Assembly: GCF_022836845.1 (NCBI RefSeq)
Contig: NZ_JAJNNZ010000002.1
Coordinates: 47,033-111,032, forward strand
Source: Vibrio gelatinilyticus
Lineage (GTDB): Bacteria > Pseudomonadota > Gammaproteobacteria > Enterobacterales > Vibrionaceae
Direction of reading: 5' to 3'
DNA: 64,000 nucleotides
Within the stretch, counting starts at the first letter, position 1, and each line of letters starts with the position of its first letter. Position numbers and translations under genes: made by a program. The notes under the pieces were generated by a model that was not told the origin of the DNA, searched no databases, and worked only from the letters and a program-made list of their open reading frames with translations. Positions 1 through 8,928 of the stretch are shown here, one piece after another.

Positions 1-6
1 ACTCCT

Positions 7-819
7 ATGGCACGTATTATTGTTGTCACATCTGGTAAAGGCGGTGTTGGAAAAACAACCTCTAGCGCAGCTATCGCTTCTGGTCTTGCTTTGAAAGGCA
101 AGAAAACCGCGGTTATCGATTTTGATATCGGTCTTCGTAATCTCGATCTCATCATGGGTTGTGAGCGTCGCGTTGTTTATGACTTCGTTAACGTTATCAA
201 TGGCGAAGCGACACTGAACCAAGCGTTAATCAAAGATAAGCGCACAGAGAATCTCTACATTTTACCAGCATCACAAACTCGCGACAAAGATGCTCTGTCT
301 AAAGACGGCGTTGAGCGAGTATTCAATGAGCTCGATGAAATGGGCTTTGAGTTTGTGATCTGTGATTCGCCAGCGGGCATTGAACAAGGTGCACTCATGG
401 CTCTGTACTTTGCGGATGAAGCCATAGTAACGACAAACCCAGAAGTCTCATCGGTACGCGACTCTGACCGTATTTTAGGGATTCTAGACTCTAAGTCTAA
501 ACGTGCAGAAGAAGGCCTCGAACCCGTTCGACAACACCTTTTATTGACGCGCTACAATCCCACTCGCGTCATTCAAGGCGACATGCTGAGCGTTGAAGAT
601 GTAGAAGAGATTTTACACATCTCTCTGCTAGGCGTGATCCCTGAAAGCCAAGCGGTTCTCAATGCGTCAAATAAAGGCGTGCCTGTTATTTTTGATGAAG
701 CGTCGGATGCTGGCATGGCCTACGCAGATACCGTTGAACGCTTACTGGGTGACCAAGTTGACTTCCGCTTCCTTGCTGAGCAGAAGAAAGGTATTTTTAA
801 GCGCTTATTCGGGGGGTAA
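7..819 (+). CDS. minD: Septum site-determining ATPase MinD
   Basis: A membrane-associated ATPase of the ParA/MinD class. With MinC it blocks FtsZ ring assembly at the poles, and MinE makes it oscillate. The deviant Walker A motif GKGGVGKTT is seen at residues 10-18, and the short amphipathic C-terminal helix GIFKRLFGG, which anchors MinD to the membrane, closes the 270-residue protein, the usual family length. minE follows 3 bases after the stop, as in the canonical minCDE operon. minC should lie just to the left, outside the window, and the ribosome binding site is mostly cut off. Identification is secure. Confidence 0.97.
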   Translation: MARIIVVTSGKGGVGKTTSSAAIASGLALKGKKTAVIDFDIGLRNLDLIMGCERRVVYDFVNVINGEATLNQALIKDKRTENLYILPASQTRDKDALSKDGVERVFNELDEMGFEFVICDSPAGIEQGALMALYFADEAIVTTNPEVSSVRDSDRILGILDSKSKRAEEGLEPVRQHLLLTRYNPTRVIQGDMLSVEDVEEILHISLLGVIPESQAVLNASNKGVPVIFDEASDAGMAYADTVERLLGDQVDFRFLAEQKKGIFKRLFGG

Positions 820-822
820 AAG

Positions 823-1089
823 ATGTCTTTATTAGAATTTCTTAAACCACAGAAAAAAAGCTCAGCTAACTTGGCCAAAGAGCGTTTACAGATCATTGTT
901 GCCGAGCGCAGAGGCCAGGGCTCACTCTCACCGTCTTATTTACCTCAAATGAAAGACGATATTCTTAAAGTGATCGCAAAATATGTAGCAGTCGACCCGT
1001 CAATGGTTGATCTGACATTTGAACACAGAGATGACGATATCTCGGTGCTGGAGTTAAACGTTCAGCTGCCTGAAGATGATGAGAACTAA
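823..1089 (+). CDS. minE: Cell division topological specificity factor MinE
   Basis: A small activator of MinD ATPase that drives pole-to-pole oscillation and keeps the division inhibitor away from midcell. The 88-residue product has the N-terminal membrane/MinD-binding stretch ([12 protein letters not shown]) and the C-terminal dimerisation part with [19 protein letters not shown]. The gene sits 3 bases behind minD and ends the operon at a strong hairpin shared with the convergent rnd gene. Length and neighbour both fit the family. Confidence 0.97.
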   Translation: MSLLEFLKPQKKSSANLAKERLQIIVAERRGQGSLSPSYLPQMKDDILKVIAKYVAVDPSMVDLTFEHRDDDISVLELNVQLPEDDEN

Positions 1090-1100
1090 ACTTCGCCATT

Positions 1101-1132
1101 AAAAAAAGGCTCGTTCTCACGAGCCTTTTTTT
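1101..1132. terminator. Bidirectional terminator between minE and rnd
   Basis: An A7 run, the stem GGCTCG / CGAGCC around TTCTCA (with A-T closure), and a T7 run. The structure works in both directions and its right edge overlaps the rnd stop codon. Confidence 0.9.
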
Positions 1133-2249
1133 ACTTCATCACTTTATCGAGTTGCAGACCAAGCACCTCGAGGCGCCAGCCCTGCATCACATCAGGTAAT
1201 TTTGCAGGATCGCGATGACGTCTCCAAACCCAAGTCAAAAACTGATTTAACTGTTTCTTGGACGCAAGAAATTCGGTAGCAAGCCCAGTCTGCTGCGATG
1301 CCTTTTTCACTTCATCTTTTAAGATTTTAAACGCTTGTTTGTAGCCAGGATAGTCCATTAAGCGCTCAATTTTTTCAGGGTACTCATCTTCAGGTAACTG
1401 CTTTCCAAGCTTGACAATCGATGCGATTTTGTCTTTGTGACGACGAATTGAACGAGGATCGACACCGTTTTCTTCCATCGATTTCGGACTCACAAGGCTA
1501 TGCCGTGCGATAGTCCATAGGTCTTGCTCTTTTACCACGAAGTTTAGCGCTAAATCACGACGTAGTGCCTCTTTCAACCGCCATGCAGCCAAGGGTTTTA
1601 ACACAGCCAACTGTTTACGGTTAAGTTGCCAGGCGCCTTTAATATCAGCATACGCTGTATCAGAGTTCGGAATAATACCGCGCTTTTGCATCATCAAATC
1701 AGATTCTTGCTGAGACGCTTGCCACCAGCCTTTATCACTCACTTGCTGATAAAGTTTTTGATAGAGTGGGTAAAGGTAATACACATCCGCCGCGGCATAC
1801 TCAAGCTGTTTTTGAGTCAGTGGCCTAGCTACCCAATCTGCGCGAGATTCACTCTTATCAAGTTCAATATCTAAATGTTCTTTGACCAAAGCGGCAAAGC
1901 CTGTTGAGAGTCCATAGCCTAAAAATGCGGCCATAACCTGAGTATCAACCATCGGTATCGGCATACAACCAAAGCTGTTAGCAAACACTTCAAGATCTTC
2001 TCCACAAGCATGTAAAACTTTAAGTACCGAGGTGTCTTTCAGCAATTCAGTAAACGGCGTCAGTTCATCTAGCGCGACAGGATCGATTAATGAAAGGGTT
2101 TCACCATCATAAAGTTGAATAAGACCCAACATTGGGTAGTAAGTTCGAATCCGAACAAACTCGGTATCCAGCATCACAACATCAGCCTCGCGGGCCTTTG
2201 CACACACCAACTCTAAGTCGGCTAACTCTGTCACTATTTGATAATCCAC
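1131..2249 (-). CDS. rnd: Ribonuclease D
   Basis: A 3'-5' exoribonuclease of the DEDDy class that trims tRNA precursors and other structured RNAs in the cytoplasm. The first catalytic motif is seen as D28-T-E30 (VMLDTEFVR). The second lies in LKVLHACGEDLEVF and the third in YAAADVYYLYPLY, whose Tyr and Asp are spaced as in the family. Two HRDC-type helical regions follow at roughly 210-290 and 295-370. The 372-residue length is normal. The start is GTG, with an AGAGAG purine stretch upstream. It lies downstream of fadD but a terminator separates the two, so it probably has its own promoter. Confidence 0.95.
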   Translation of the reverse strand: MDYQIVTELADLELVCAKAREADVVMLDTEFVRIRTYYPMLGLIQLYDGETLSLIDPVALDELTPFTELLKDTSVLKVLHACGEDLEVFANSFGCMPIPMVDTQVMAAFLGYGLSTGFAALVKEHLDIELDKSESRADWVARPLTQKQLEYAAADVYYLYPLYQKLYQQVSDKGWWQASQQESDLMMQKRGIIPNSDTAYADIKGAWQLNRKQLAVLKPLAAWRLKEALRRDLALNFVVKEQDLWTIARHSLVSPKSMEENGVDPRSIRRHKDKIASIVKLGKQLPEDEYPEKIERLMDYPGYKQAFKILKDEVKKASQQTGLATEFLASKKQLNQFLTWVWRRHRDPAKLPDVMQGWRLEVLGLQLDKVMK

Positions 2250-2265
2250 ACAGACTCTCTTTGCA

Positions 2266-2297
2266 ATAAAAAATGCCAGCTTTAATGGCTGGCATTC
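2266..2297 (-). terminator. Terminator of fadD
   Basis: The stem ATGCCAGC / GCTGGCAT (2273-2280 with 2288-2295) is followed on the minus strand by a run of T, 35-65 bases past the fadD stop. Confidence 0.8.
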
Positions 2298-2330
2298 TAT
2301 CAGATAATCACGCTAAGTATGACAAGATTG

Positions 2331-4031
2331 TTACACTGTTTTCTCGTCAGTCTTGGTCAACTTGGCGTCGTTCTCTTCACGCAGAACACGACGTAAGATC
2401 TTACCGACATTGGTTTTTGGAAGATCGTCTCTAAACTCAACACGCTTAGGGATCTTATAACCCGTGAGGTGCTCTCGGCAGTGATCAATCACTTCTTCTT
2501 TGGTAAGGCTCGAGTCTTTCTTAACCACAAAGACTTTAACAATTTCGCCCGAAGCTTCGTTTGCTTCACCAATGGCTGCAACCTCTAACACCTTATCGTT
2601 AAGAGCAATCACATCTTCGATCTCGTTAGGGTATACATTAAACCCAGACACCAAAATCATGTCCTTCTTACGATCAACAATATGCAAAAAGCCTTCATCA
2701 TCAAACTTCACGATATCGCCTGTTGATAACCAACCTTGTTCATTGATCACCTCTTTACTGGCTTCTGCACGCTGCCAATAGCCTTGCATTACTTGAGGAC
2801 CACGCACTTGAAGCTCGCCCGTTTCATCGTTGCTTACCGGATTGCCTTCATCGTCGACAATTCGAATCTCGGTCGATGGCACCGGTAAACCAATAGAACC
2901 GTTGTACTCGGTCAAGTCATATGGATAGGCCGCCACTAAAGGTGAACACTCCGTAAGACCATAGCCCTCAAGAAGCAAACAATTGGTTGATTTCTTCCAT
3001 TGCTCAGCGACGGCTCTTTGCACCGCCATACCACCACCAACGGAGAGACTTAGGCGACTAAAATCGAGCTCGTGAAAGTCTTCGTTATTGAGCAGTGCAT
3101 TAAATAAGGTGTTTACACCGGTTATGGCCGTGAAGGGATATTTTTGCAGCTCTTTAATAAACCCAGGAATGTCTCTTGGGTTGGTGATCAAAAGGTTTTG
3201 TCCGCCCATTTCGACAAACAATAAACAGTTCACGGTAAGCGCAAAGACGTGATACAACGGCAGCGCTGTCACGACCAACTCACGCCCTTCGTTAAGAACG
3301 GAGCCATACATTCCTTTCGCTTGCATGACGTTGGCTAACATATTGCGATGCGTAAGGATCGCTCCTTTGGCAACGCCAGTGGTACCTCCGGTATACTGAA
3401 GAAACGCAATATCATCACCCGTCATAAACGGTTTGACGTATTGCATTCGGCGACCTTTATGGAGCGCCTTCTTAAATGAAATAGCGCCCGGAAGATTGTA
3501 TTTTGGCACCATGCCTTTGACGTATTTAACAACGAAATCGACGATAGTCCCCTTAGCTCCGGGCAGCATTTGTCCCAAACTAGTCAATACCACGTGTTTG
3601 ACAGGCGTTCTTTCAACAATCTGCTCAAGTGTACTGGCAAAGTTTGAAACAATAACAATGGCCTTAGCACCAGAATCATTGAGCTGGTGTTCTAGCTCAC
3701 GTGGAGTATACAAAGGGTTCACATTCACTGCGATGAGCCCCGCACGAAGCACCCCAAATAACGCCACCGGATATTGCAAAAGGTTGGGCATCATTAGCGC
3801 AACGCGATCGCCCTTTCGCAGTTTTAGATCATTTTGCAGGTATGCGGCGAATGCTCTACTTCGCTCTTCCAATTTACGAAATGTCATAACCGCGCCCATA
3901 TTGACAAACGCTGGTTGGTCGGCAAATTTATGTACCGACTGTTCAAACATTTCGACTAGCGAAGGATATTGATCTGGGTTGATTGTTTCCGGTACATCAC
4001 TTGGGTATCGAGAAAGCCAAGGTTTATCCAC
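2331..4031 (-). CDS. fadD: Long-chain fatty acid--CoA ligase FadD
   Basis: An AMP-forming acyl-CoA synthetase that activates imported long-chain fatty acids for beta-oxidation, working at the inner membrane. Adenylation motifs are visible: [11 protein letters not shown] near residue 215, GYGLTECSP near 350 and [14 protein letters not shown] towards the C-terminus. An upstream Met would extend the frame to 4067. However, a GTG at 4029-4031 preceded by GAGGAG with 7 bases spacing gives a protein beginning like known FadD ([14 protein letters not shown]), so I chose it, giving 566 residues. A FadR-like operator lies about 100 bases upstream. Confidence 0.95.
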   Translation of the reverse strand: MDKPWLSRYPSDVPETINPDQYPSLVEMFEQSVHKFADQPAFVNMGAVMTFRKLEERSRAFAAYLQNDLKLRKGDRVALMMPNLLQYPVALFGVLRAGLIAVNVNPLYTPRELEHQLNDSGAKAIVIVSNFASTLEQIVERTPVKHVVLTSLGQMLPGAKGTIVDFVVKYVKGMVPKYNLPGAISFKKALHKGRRMQYVKPFMTGDDIAFLQYTGGTTGVAKGAILTHRNMLANVMQAKGMYGSVLNEGRELVVTALPLYHVFALTVNCLLFVEMGGQNLLITNPRDIPGFIKELQKYPFTAITGVNTLFNALLNNEDFHELDFSRLSLSVGGGMAVQRAVAEQWKKSTNCLLLEGYGLTECSPLVAAYPYDLTEYNGSIGLPVPSTEIRIVDDEGNPVSNDETGELQVRGPQVMQGYWQRAEASKEVINEQGWLSTGDIVKFDDEGFLHIVDRKKDMILVSGFNVYPNEIEDVIALNDKVLEVAAIGEANEASGEIVKVFVVKKDSSLTKEEVIDHCREHLTGYKIPKRVEFRDDLPKTNVGKILRRVLREENDAKLTKTDEKTV

Positions 4032-4038
4032 AGTTATA

Positions 4039-4044
4039 CTCCTC
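4039..4044 (-). promoter_or_regulatory. Ribosome binding site deciding the GTG start of fadD
   Basis: GAGGAG on the minus strand, 7 bases before GTG 4031. No comparable sequence precedes the upstream in-frame ATG codons. Confidence 0.8.
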
Positions 4045-4086
4045 AATGTTTCGTCCATTCGGCTCACTACTGGCTCACCCCTTCAA

Positions 4087-4109
4087 CTTGTAACAAATAC
4101 ATTACAAGC
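4087..4109. repeat. Inverted repeat in the fadD leader
   Basis: CTTGTAA and TTACAAG separated by 9 bases, between the FadR-like box and the fadD start. It could be a leader hairpin or an operator; I do not recognise it. Confidence 0.4.
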
Positions 4110-4124
4110 CTTTTTAGAATATTC

Positions 4125-4140
4125 ATTGGTCAAACCAGTT
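4125..4140 (-). promoter_or_regulatory. Putative FadR operator of fadD
   Basis: The minus-strand sequence AACTGGTTTGACCAAT matches the remembered FadR consensus AACTGGTCNGACCAGTT at most positions, including both TGG/CCA cores. It lies 94 bases upstream of the fadD start, where repression by FadR and relief by acyl-CoA would be expected. Confidence 0.65.
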
Positions 4141-4200
4141 ACTTTGAAGGCCATTACAACACATTGCACCAATTGGAGCACGAAAGACGAAAACAGTTGT

Positions 4201-5055
4201 TTAAATTTTGTTAACTAGACCAGAAATTAGTTCAAATACTCGACTAGGAGACTCTAAGTGGCAATGATGTCCACCAGCAACATACTCAACAGTCGCACGA
4301 CTAAGTGCATGTAAATATCGTGGTGAACGCAATTCAGGGTAGCCTTGCTCACCAAGAATCACTATATGAGGCACTTCAATCGCCGCTATGATGGCCGCCG
4401 ATTGCTCTAATGTCATGCGGTAGACCGAGTCACATTTCAATTTGCTGTCGTGATGCCAGTGCCAGCGTTCGCCCTGCATATAACCACCACGTTGTACAAT
4501 CGGCTCAATAAGACCTTCCGAAAGATGGTTGGTCGAGGCTCTTAAGCTCACAGCTTGCTGTTTTGACTCTAATACGCGTTGCGGCTTAGCACGCCAACGT
4601 TTACGACTCTGAACTCCGTCTCTTATGCGCTTCACACATAAAGAAGCTGGCTCAGCTAAGGGAAAATGCCCTTCGATTTGAACTAACCCTGATATCAATT
4701 CAGGAAAAGCAGCACTATAACAACTCGTGATTAATGCACCAAGTGAATGCCCGACTAAATAAACATTGGTTGCGTGAAGTTTGCAAAGTATGAGGTGAAG
4801 ATCATCAATATAATCGTGAAAGCTATAAAAGTGATGGGGAGACTTGTGTGAAGAATGACCATGACCAGATAGGTCAATGGCAATTGCGCGCCATGTTGGG
4901 CATTGCTGCGCAATCAGCTCAAGTTGCACGTGAAAACTCGCCGCGTTATCCATCCAGCCATGAACGAAAACGACCGTTTTCACGGCCGTTTTAGCGTCAC
5001 CTACTTCTAAATAGGCGATTTTCCTATCATCAATCGCAAGCGCTGAGCTAAGCAT
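4201..5055 (-). CDS. Alpha/beta hydrolase of unknown substrate
   Basis: A 284-residue alpha/beta-hydrolase fold protein. The oxyanion-hole region VFVHGWMDNAASF is near residue 30, the nucleophile elbow LVGHSLGAL near 100, and a C-terminal GGHHCHLESP near 264 supplies the likely catalytic His. No signal peptide is seen, so it is probably cytoplasmic. It starts only a few bases after the Slp-family gene, so the two are likely co-transcribed, and fadD follows after a 170-base gap. The substrate cannot be read from the sequence. The position beside fadD invites an esterase or thioesterase guess, but this is only inference. Confidence 0.8.
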   Translation of the reverse strand: MLSSALAIDDRKIAYLEVGDAKTAVKTVVFVHGWMDNAASFHVQLELIAQQCPTWRAIAIDLSGHGHSSHKSPHHFYSFHDYIDDLHLILCKLHATNVYLVGHSLGALITSCYSAAFPELISGLVQIEGHFPLAEPASLCVKRIRDGVQSRKRWRAKPQRVLESKQQAVSLRASTNHLSEGLIEPIVQRGGYMQGERWHWHHDSKLKCDSVYRMTLEQSAAIIAAIEVPHIVILGEQGYPELRSPRYLHALSRATVEYVAGGHHCHLESPSRVFELISGLVNKI

Positions 5056-5058
5056 ATG

Positions 5059-5610
5059 TTACTTGACCTCTTTGATGATATGACCTTGAGTTGGGCCGTA
5101 GTAAAAGTCATCACAGTAATAGCCCCAGCAAGAACTAAATGCTCCATGACTACGATTTATTATCAGCCTCTCTTCGACTCGCCACAAATACTGTCCATAA
5201 ACATTGATGACGGGAAACTCACCTTCGAACTCACCAATTTTGGCTTTTTCACGACCTTGCTTCTTACCGACAACAGAAAGGAGTCGGCCTCGTTGATAGG
5301 TAATCGGGTCGATAAAGCCGTCTACATAAGCAATAAAACGTCCATCAGGCTCGCGGTCTATATCCGGCTTTCCTTGTGAATCGATTGGTAAGTTAACCAC
5401 CTCGATTCGAGTACGATCAACTAGGTTGGTCACCGTATCAATGACTCCACCGAGTCGAATGTCACTATCATCAGCAGACGAAACAAATTGACCATAATCG
5501 GTCACCACTAATTCGTTGCTAGACACCAGTTGCTCAGGAAGGGAGCCACAGCCACCAAGTGCAAGTATGACGGCGATAACTATGGAAATACGTTTAACAG
5601 TGTTTATCAT
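5059..5610 (-). CDS. slp: Slp family outer membrane lipoprotein
   Basis: A 183-residue lipoprotein. The hydrophobic signal IVIAVILALGGC carries a lipobox with Cys21 as the lipidation site, and residue +2 is Gly, compatible with outer-membrane sorting. The rest resembles the Slp/YeaY family, whose E. coli member is a starvation-induced outer-membrane lipoprotein of unclear function. The gene lies between a small unknown gene (22 bases upstream) and the hydrolase (3 bases downstream), probably in a tsaB-led operon. Slp/YeaY neighbouring tsaB and yoaA is also seen in enterobacteria, which supports the call. Confidence 0.82.
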   Translation of the reverse strand: MINTVKRISIVIAVILALGGCGSLPEQLVSSNELVVTDYGQFVSSADDSDIRLGGVIDTVTNLVDRTRIEVVNLPIDSQGKPDIDREPDGRFIAYVDGFIDPITYQRGRLLSVVGKKQGREKAKIGEFEGEFPVINVYGQYLWRVEERLIINRSHGAFSSCWGYYCDDFYYGPTQGHIIKEVK

Positions 5611-5631
5611 TGTCTACACCTCACTGTTTCA

Positions 5632-5922
5632 TCAAATATAAATATCTATCCCTAGTAGGCGTGCCAACTCCTCTTTTTTGCTGTGCTGCATCACGCCGAT
5701 GTACTCCTCGAGTGCTTTTTTATTGCGCCCTTCGGGAAGATCATAGTGTATGCGGGCACGCTCGAATTCTGAGTGCTGCGTCTGATTGACACTCAATGAC
5801 ACAGCTTGCGCAACTTTAGAGACCTGGCTACCAGCCTTTGCCTGTTTGGTTTTGGTTAACGAACGCCCCTTCTGTGGCTTTTGACTATTAACCGTTGCGG
5901 GCAACCTCGGGATAGATACCAT
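5632..5922 (-). CDS. Small conserved-looking protein of unknown function
   Basis: A 96-residue protein that I do not recognise as a named family. Residues 1-50 are basic and low in complexity (many Lys, Gln, Ser, Thr) and probably disordered. Residues 52-96 look folded and helical (FERARIHYDLPEGRNKKALEEYIG, with a C-terminal KKEELARLLGIDIYI). It has no signal peptide or membrane segment. It sits tightly between tsaB and the slp gene with 20-30 base gaps, so it is likely translated as part of that operon. It is a real gene judging from its spacing and codon use; its role is unknown. Confidence 0.7.
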   Translation of the reverse strand: MVSIPRLPATVNSQKPQKGRSLTKTKQAKAGSQVSKVAQAVSLSVNQTQHSEFERARIHYDLPEGRNKKALEEYIGVMQHSKKEELARLLGIDIYI

Positions 5923-5950
5923 AATTCGTTACTCTTTCTCCTGTAAGGAG

Positions 5951-6652
5951 CTATTCCCTACCTGGAAGCTTTTTCCAGGCTACTTTGTCGCGCAAGTACA
6001 CCGGGCTGGCCTCTTCAGCCGACACTGTATTGCCTTTTTGCCATTCAAACTGGGCTAAGAACGCCATATCTTGCGCTTCAGGGTAGAGTACCTCACCTGG
6101 CGAAATCTCGAGATCCAGCTCAGCAAGTTGCTCTTTATAAGCTTGCCAACCTGTGCCGGCAGATATCCAGCTTGCGCTGCTAGGCGTTAATAGTTGACTT
6201 AGATCTTGTGGTGGAATAACGCATTCTGGCTCAGTCTCAGACCAATCACCATTCTCATCACGAACAAAACGTCCCCAGTACACCTCACTCATACGAGCAT
6301 CAATCGCACAGGCAACGTTCTGTTGACCGTGTTTACGGTATGTTCCTTGCGCCATTGCTTTTAAGGTCGACACGCCAATCATCGGTAGGTCAGCTCCAAA
6401 GCCTAAACCTTGAGCAATACCAATACCAATTCGAACGCCAGTAAAGCTTCCTGGACCTCGGCCAAACGCCAATGCATCTAAATCCGCTAGCGCTAAGCCC
6501 GCTTCTTTTAGAACCTCATCAACCATTGGCAACACTTTTTTGGTGTGATCGCGCGGTGCAACTTCGCTACGAGCGTATATTTTGTCACCGTGCAATAAAG
6601 CGACGGAGCAGTTTTCTGTTGCCGTATCGATGGCGAGTATTTTTGTCGTCAT
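5951..6652 (-). CDS. tsaB: tRNA t6A37 threonylcarbamoyladenosine synthesis subunit TsaB
   Basis: A 233-residue ASKHA-fold protein that partners TsaD and TsaE in making the t6A modification at tRNA position 37. The N-terminal phosphate-binding strand [15 protein letters not shown] and the conserved [14 protein letters not shown] segment, near residue 65, are diagnostic. The C-terminal half is shorter than in TsaD and lacks the metal-binding histidines, as expected of the TsaB (YeaZ) paralogue. It begins 21 bases after yoaA, the usual arrangement in gammaproteobacteria. Confidence 0.96.
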   Translation of the reverse strand: MTTKILAIDTATENCSVALLHGDKIYARSEVAPRDHTKKVLPMVDEVLKEAGLALADLDALAFGRGPGSFTGVRIGIGIAQGLGFGADLPMIGVSTLKAMAQGTYRKHGQQNVACAIDARMSEVYWGRFVRDENGDWSETEPECVIPPQDLSQLLTPSSASWISAGTGWQAYKEQLAELDLEISPGEVLYPEAQDMAFLAQFEWQKGNTVSAEEASPVYLRDKVAWKKLPGRE

Positions 6653-6673
6653 GTGTTTCTCAGTAACTGTTAC

Positions 6674-8596
6674 TTATTTGCTGATCAGGAAGTCTTGGAT
6701 GACTGCCAGATCTCTTGTTCTAGGGATCGGCGGCAAACTGGCTAAGAAGGTGCCACCATAATCTCGGGTCACTAAGCGATTATCACAGATAATCAGTGCT
6801 CCCTTATCATTGTTGTCTCGAATTAAACGCCCGACCCCTTGTTTAAGGGTAATCACCGCGTCGGGTAATTGTACTTGAGTGAACGGCTCTCCGCCTCTCA
6901 ATCGGCAATCCTCAATACGCGCTTTTAACAAAGGATCATCAGGCGCTGTAAAGGGCAGTTTATCGATGATAACACAGCTCAGAGTATCACCTCTAACATC
7001 TATGCCTTCCCAAAACGCACCTGTCGCAACAAGCAGTGCGTTACCAAGCTCCATAAACTCGGCTAGCGTCTTCTGCTTACTCGTTTCTCCTTGCAACAAT
7101 ACAGGTAAGGTCAACGTTTCTCTAAAACGCTCACCAAGTTCTCGCATCATGCTGTGAGAGGTACACAAAAAGAAACAGCGCCCCTGATTTTTCTCAATGA
7201 CGGGTGCCAACATGCGAACCAATTTATCTGCCAACCCGGAGCTGTTAGGCTCCGGAATATAACGCGGCACACACAACTTCGCTTGCGTGGCGTAATCAAA
7301 AGGGCTTGGCAGAGCAAATTTCTGGCTTGGTTTTAGCCCTAAACGTGAGGTGAAGTGACCAAAATCATCGTTCACTGCCAATGTCGCAGAGGTAAATATC
7401 CAGGCACCGCCTTTCATTTCAATTTGCTCGTGAAATTTATCGGCGACCGAGAGCGGTGTGATATGCAAAGTAAAGTGTCTAGGCGTTGTATCAAACCAGT
7501 AGGAGTATCCGGTAATAGACACATCGCAAACGCGCTCTAGTCGTCCTTTAATAGTATTGGCCCGCTCAAATGCAGTATCGAGTAATTGGCTGCGTCCGAG
7601 TGTCAACTTAAGCACATCAATGGCCAATTGCAAAGCATCCGTGACACGCTCCACTTCTCGCTTTACAGTCAGACTTTGAATGGCATCACGCCAATTCCCA
7701 CGAAAACCCGCATCACCAAGTACTATGCGCATATCCATGGCACTTTGAGACAGTTTGTCGGCCATTTTTTGCAGTTGGCGCATGTCTCTTGCTTCGGTGC
7801 GATAACCTATTTCGATGTCTTTGGCGAGATCTTGGATCTGACGACTAGACAGCGATTGGCCAAAATACTGGCTGGCAATATCCGGGATCTGATGCGCTTC
7901 ATCAAAGATAAAGACGTCCGCTTCAGGAATAAGCTCACCAAAGCCCGTTTCTTTGATTGAGAGGTCGGCAAGAAAGAGGTGATGATTCACCACCACGAGA
8001 TCGGCATCCAGCGCTTTTTTTCGAGCCTTTAGTACAAAGCACTCTTGATAATTGGGACAGTCTTTTCCTAAACAATTGTCATTATTAGAGGTGATTGTCG
8101 GGATAACAACACTATCTTCGGCGATGGCATCGCACTCACCCAAATCACCTGACTTGGTTTCCGAGGACCAACTTCGCACTTTGACTAACTGAGACAATAA
8201 CTCGGGATTGCTCTCTGTCGTATGACTTTCAATCATCTGGCGACTTAAACGCTCTAAACAGAGATAGTTAGAACGCCCCTTAAGCAACGCCACTTGCCCA
8301 TGAAATCCTAGAGCATCAACCATCAGTGGTAAGTCACGATGAAACAGTTGCTCTTGCAGGTTTTTAGACCCCGTACTGATGATCGTTTTTTTACCGCTCA
8401 ACAATGCAGGCACTAAATAGGCAAACGTTTTTCCTGTCCCCGTTCCGGCTTCAACCACAAGTTGAGACTCATCCAATATGGTTTGGGCAACGGCTTTTGC
8501 CATATCAAGTTGAGGCTGCCTTGGTTGAAAACCAGGAATCACTTTCCCTAAGGCACCATCACTGGTAAAGGTTTTATTGATTGAGTTGGGTGTCAT
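6674..8596 (-). CDS. yoaA: DinG-family ATP-dependent helicase YoaA
   Basis: A superfamily 2 XPD/DinG-like DNA helicase of 640 residues. Walker A EAGTGTGKT is at residues 49-57 and a DEAH box near 235. The four cysteines expected for an Fe-S cluster are seen as one in NYLCLERL near 110 and three in CLGKDCPNYQEC near 175-186. The C-terminal helicase motif VGRLIRD is present. In E. coli, YoaA works with the polymerase III chi subunit in repair of stalled forks. Together with tsaB it heads the operon that continues through the slp gene. Confidence 0.94.
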   Translation of the reverse strand: MTPNSINKTFTSDGALGKVIPGFQPRQPQLDMAKAVAQTILDESQLVVEAGTGTGKTFAYLVPALLSGKKTIISTGSKNLQEQLFHRDLPLMVDALGFHGQVALLKGRSNYLCLERLSRQMIESHTTESNPELLSQLVKVRSWSSETKSGDLGECDAIAEDSVVIPTITSNNDNCLGKDCPNYQECFVLKARKKALDADLVVVNHHLFLADLSIKETGFGELIPEADVFIFDEAHQIPDIASQYFGQSLSSRQIQDLAKDIEIGYRTEARDMRQLQKMADKLSQSAMDMRIVLGDAGFRGNWRDAIQSLTVKREVERVTDALQLAIDVLKLTLGRSQLLDTAFERANTIKGRLERVCDVSITGYSYWFDTTPRHFTLHITPLSVADKFHEQIEMKGGAWIFTSATLAVNDDFGHFTSRLGLKPSQKFALPSPFDYATQAKLCVPRYIPEPNSSGLADKLVRMLAPVIEKNQGRCFFLCTSHSMMRELGERFRETLTLPVLLQGETSKQKTLAEFMELGNALLVATGAFWEGIDVRGDTLSCVIIDKLPFTAPDDPLLKARIEDCRLRGGEPFTQVQLPDAVITLKQGVGRLIRDNNDKGALIICDNRLVTRDYGGTFLASLPPIPRTRDLAVIQDFLISK

Positions 8597-8928
8597 ACCG
8601 CGAGTTGGTTAGATGGTAAATAGTATCCGTCATTATTGCAGGTTTAAGGAGCGCTGGCGACTCCTGCTCCATTGTCAATTTCATTGGCTTGGCGCAGCTA
8701 AGAAGTGTCCTATCTGTTCAGAGGCACTGTTATTTAGTTGAAACCAACGCCAGAATAGATTAAATATGGGAGTCATATTACGGCTGAGCTCACATTAGCA
8801 CTCTGGATTATCGCTGACATATGCATGCACTTGCTCTTTGGTCACTAAGTTTCAATCCCTGCTGTCTCTGAATCGAATTGCGCCGCCGAACTCTAATTTC
8901 AATTGTCTATTTTATGGAAGCCGTTCAC
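8597..8928. other. Divergent intergenic region between yoaA and purU
   Basis: About 330 bases that should hold the promoters of yoaA and purU. I see no convincing sigma-70 pair, operator, riboswitch or small RNA here. A weak imperfect hairpin (GGAG/CTCC) lies near 8647-8660. An in-frame TTG at 8878 would extend purU, but the family start and the purine-rich GGAAG at 8916-8920 favour ATG 8929. Confidence 0.4.

Noticed and set aside
3433..3972. 179-residue open frame on the plus strand opposite fadD
   Set aside because: It lies fully inside fadD, has no ribosome binding site or recognisable domain, and has the composition of an antisense shadow.
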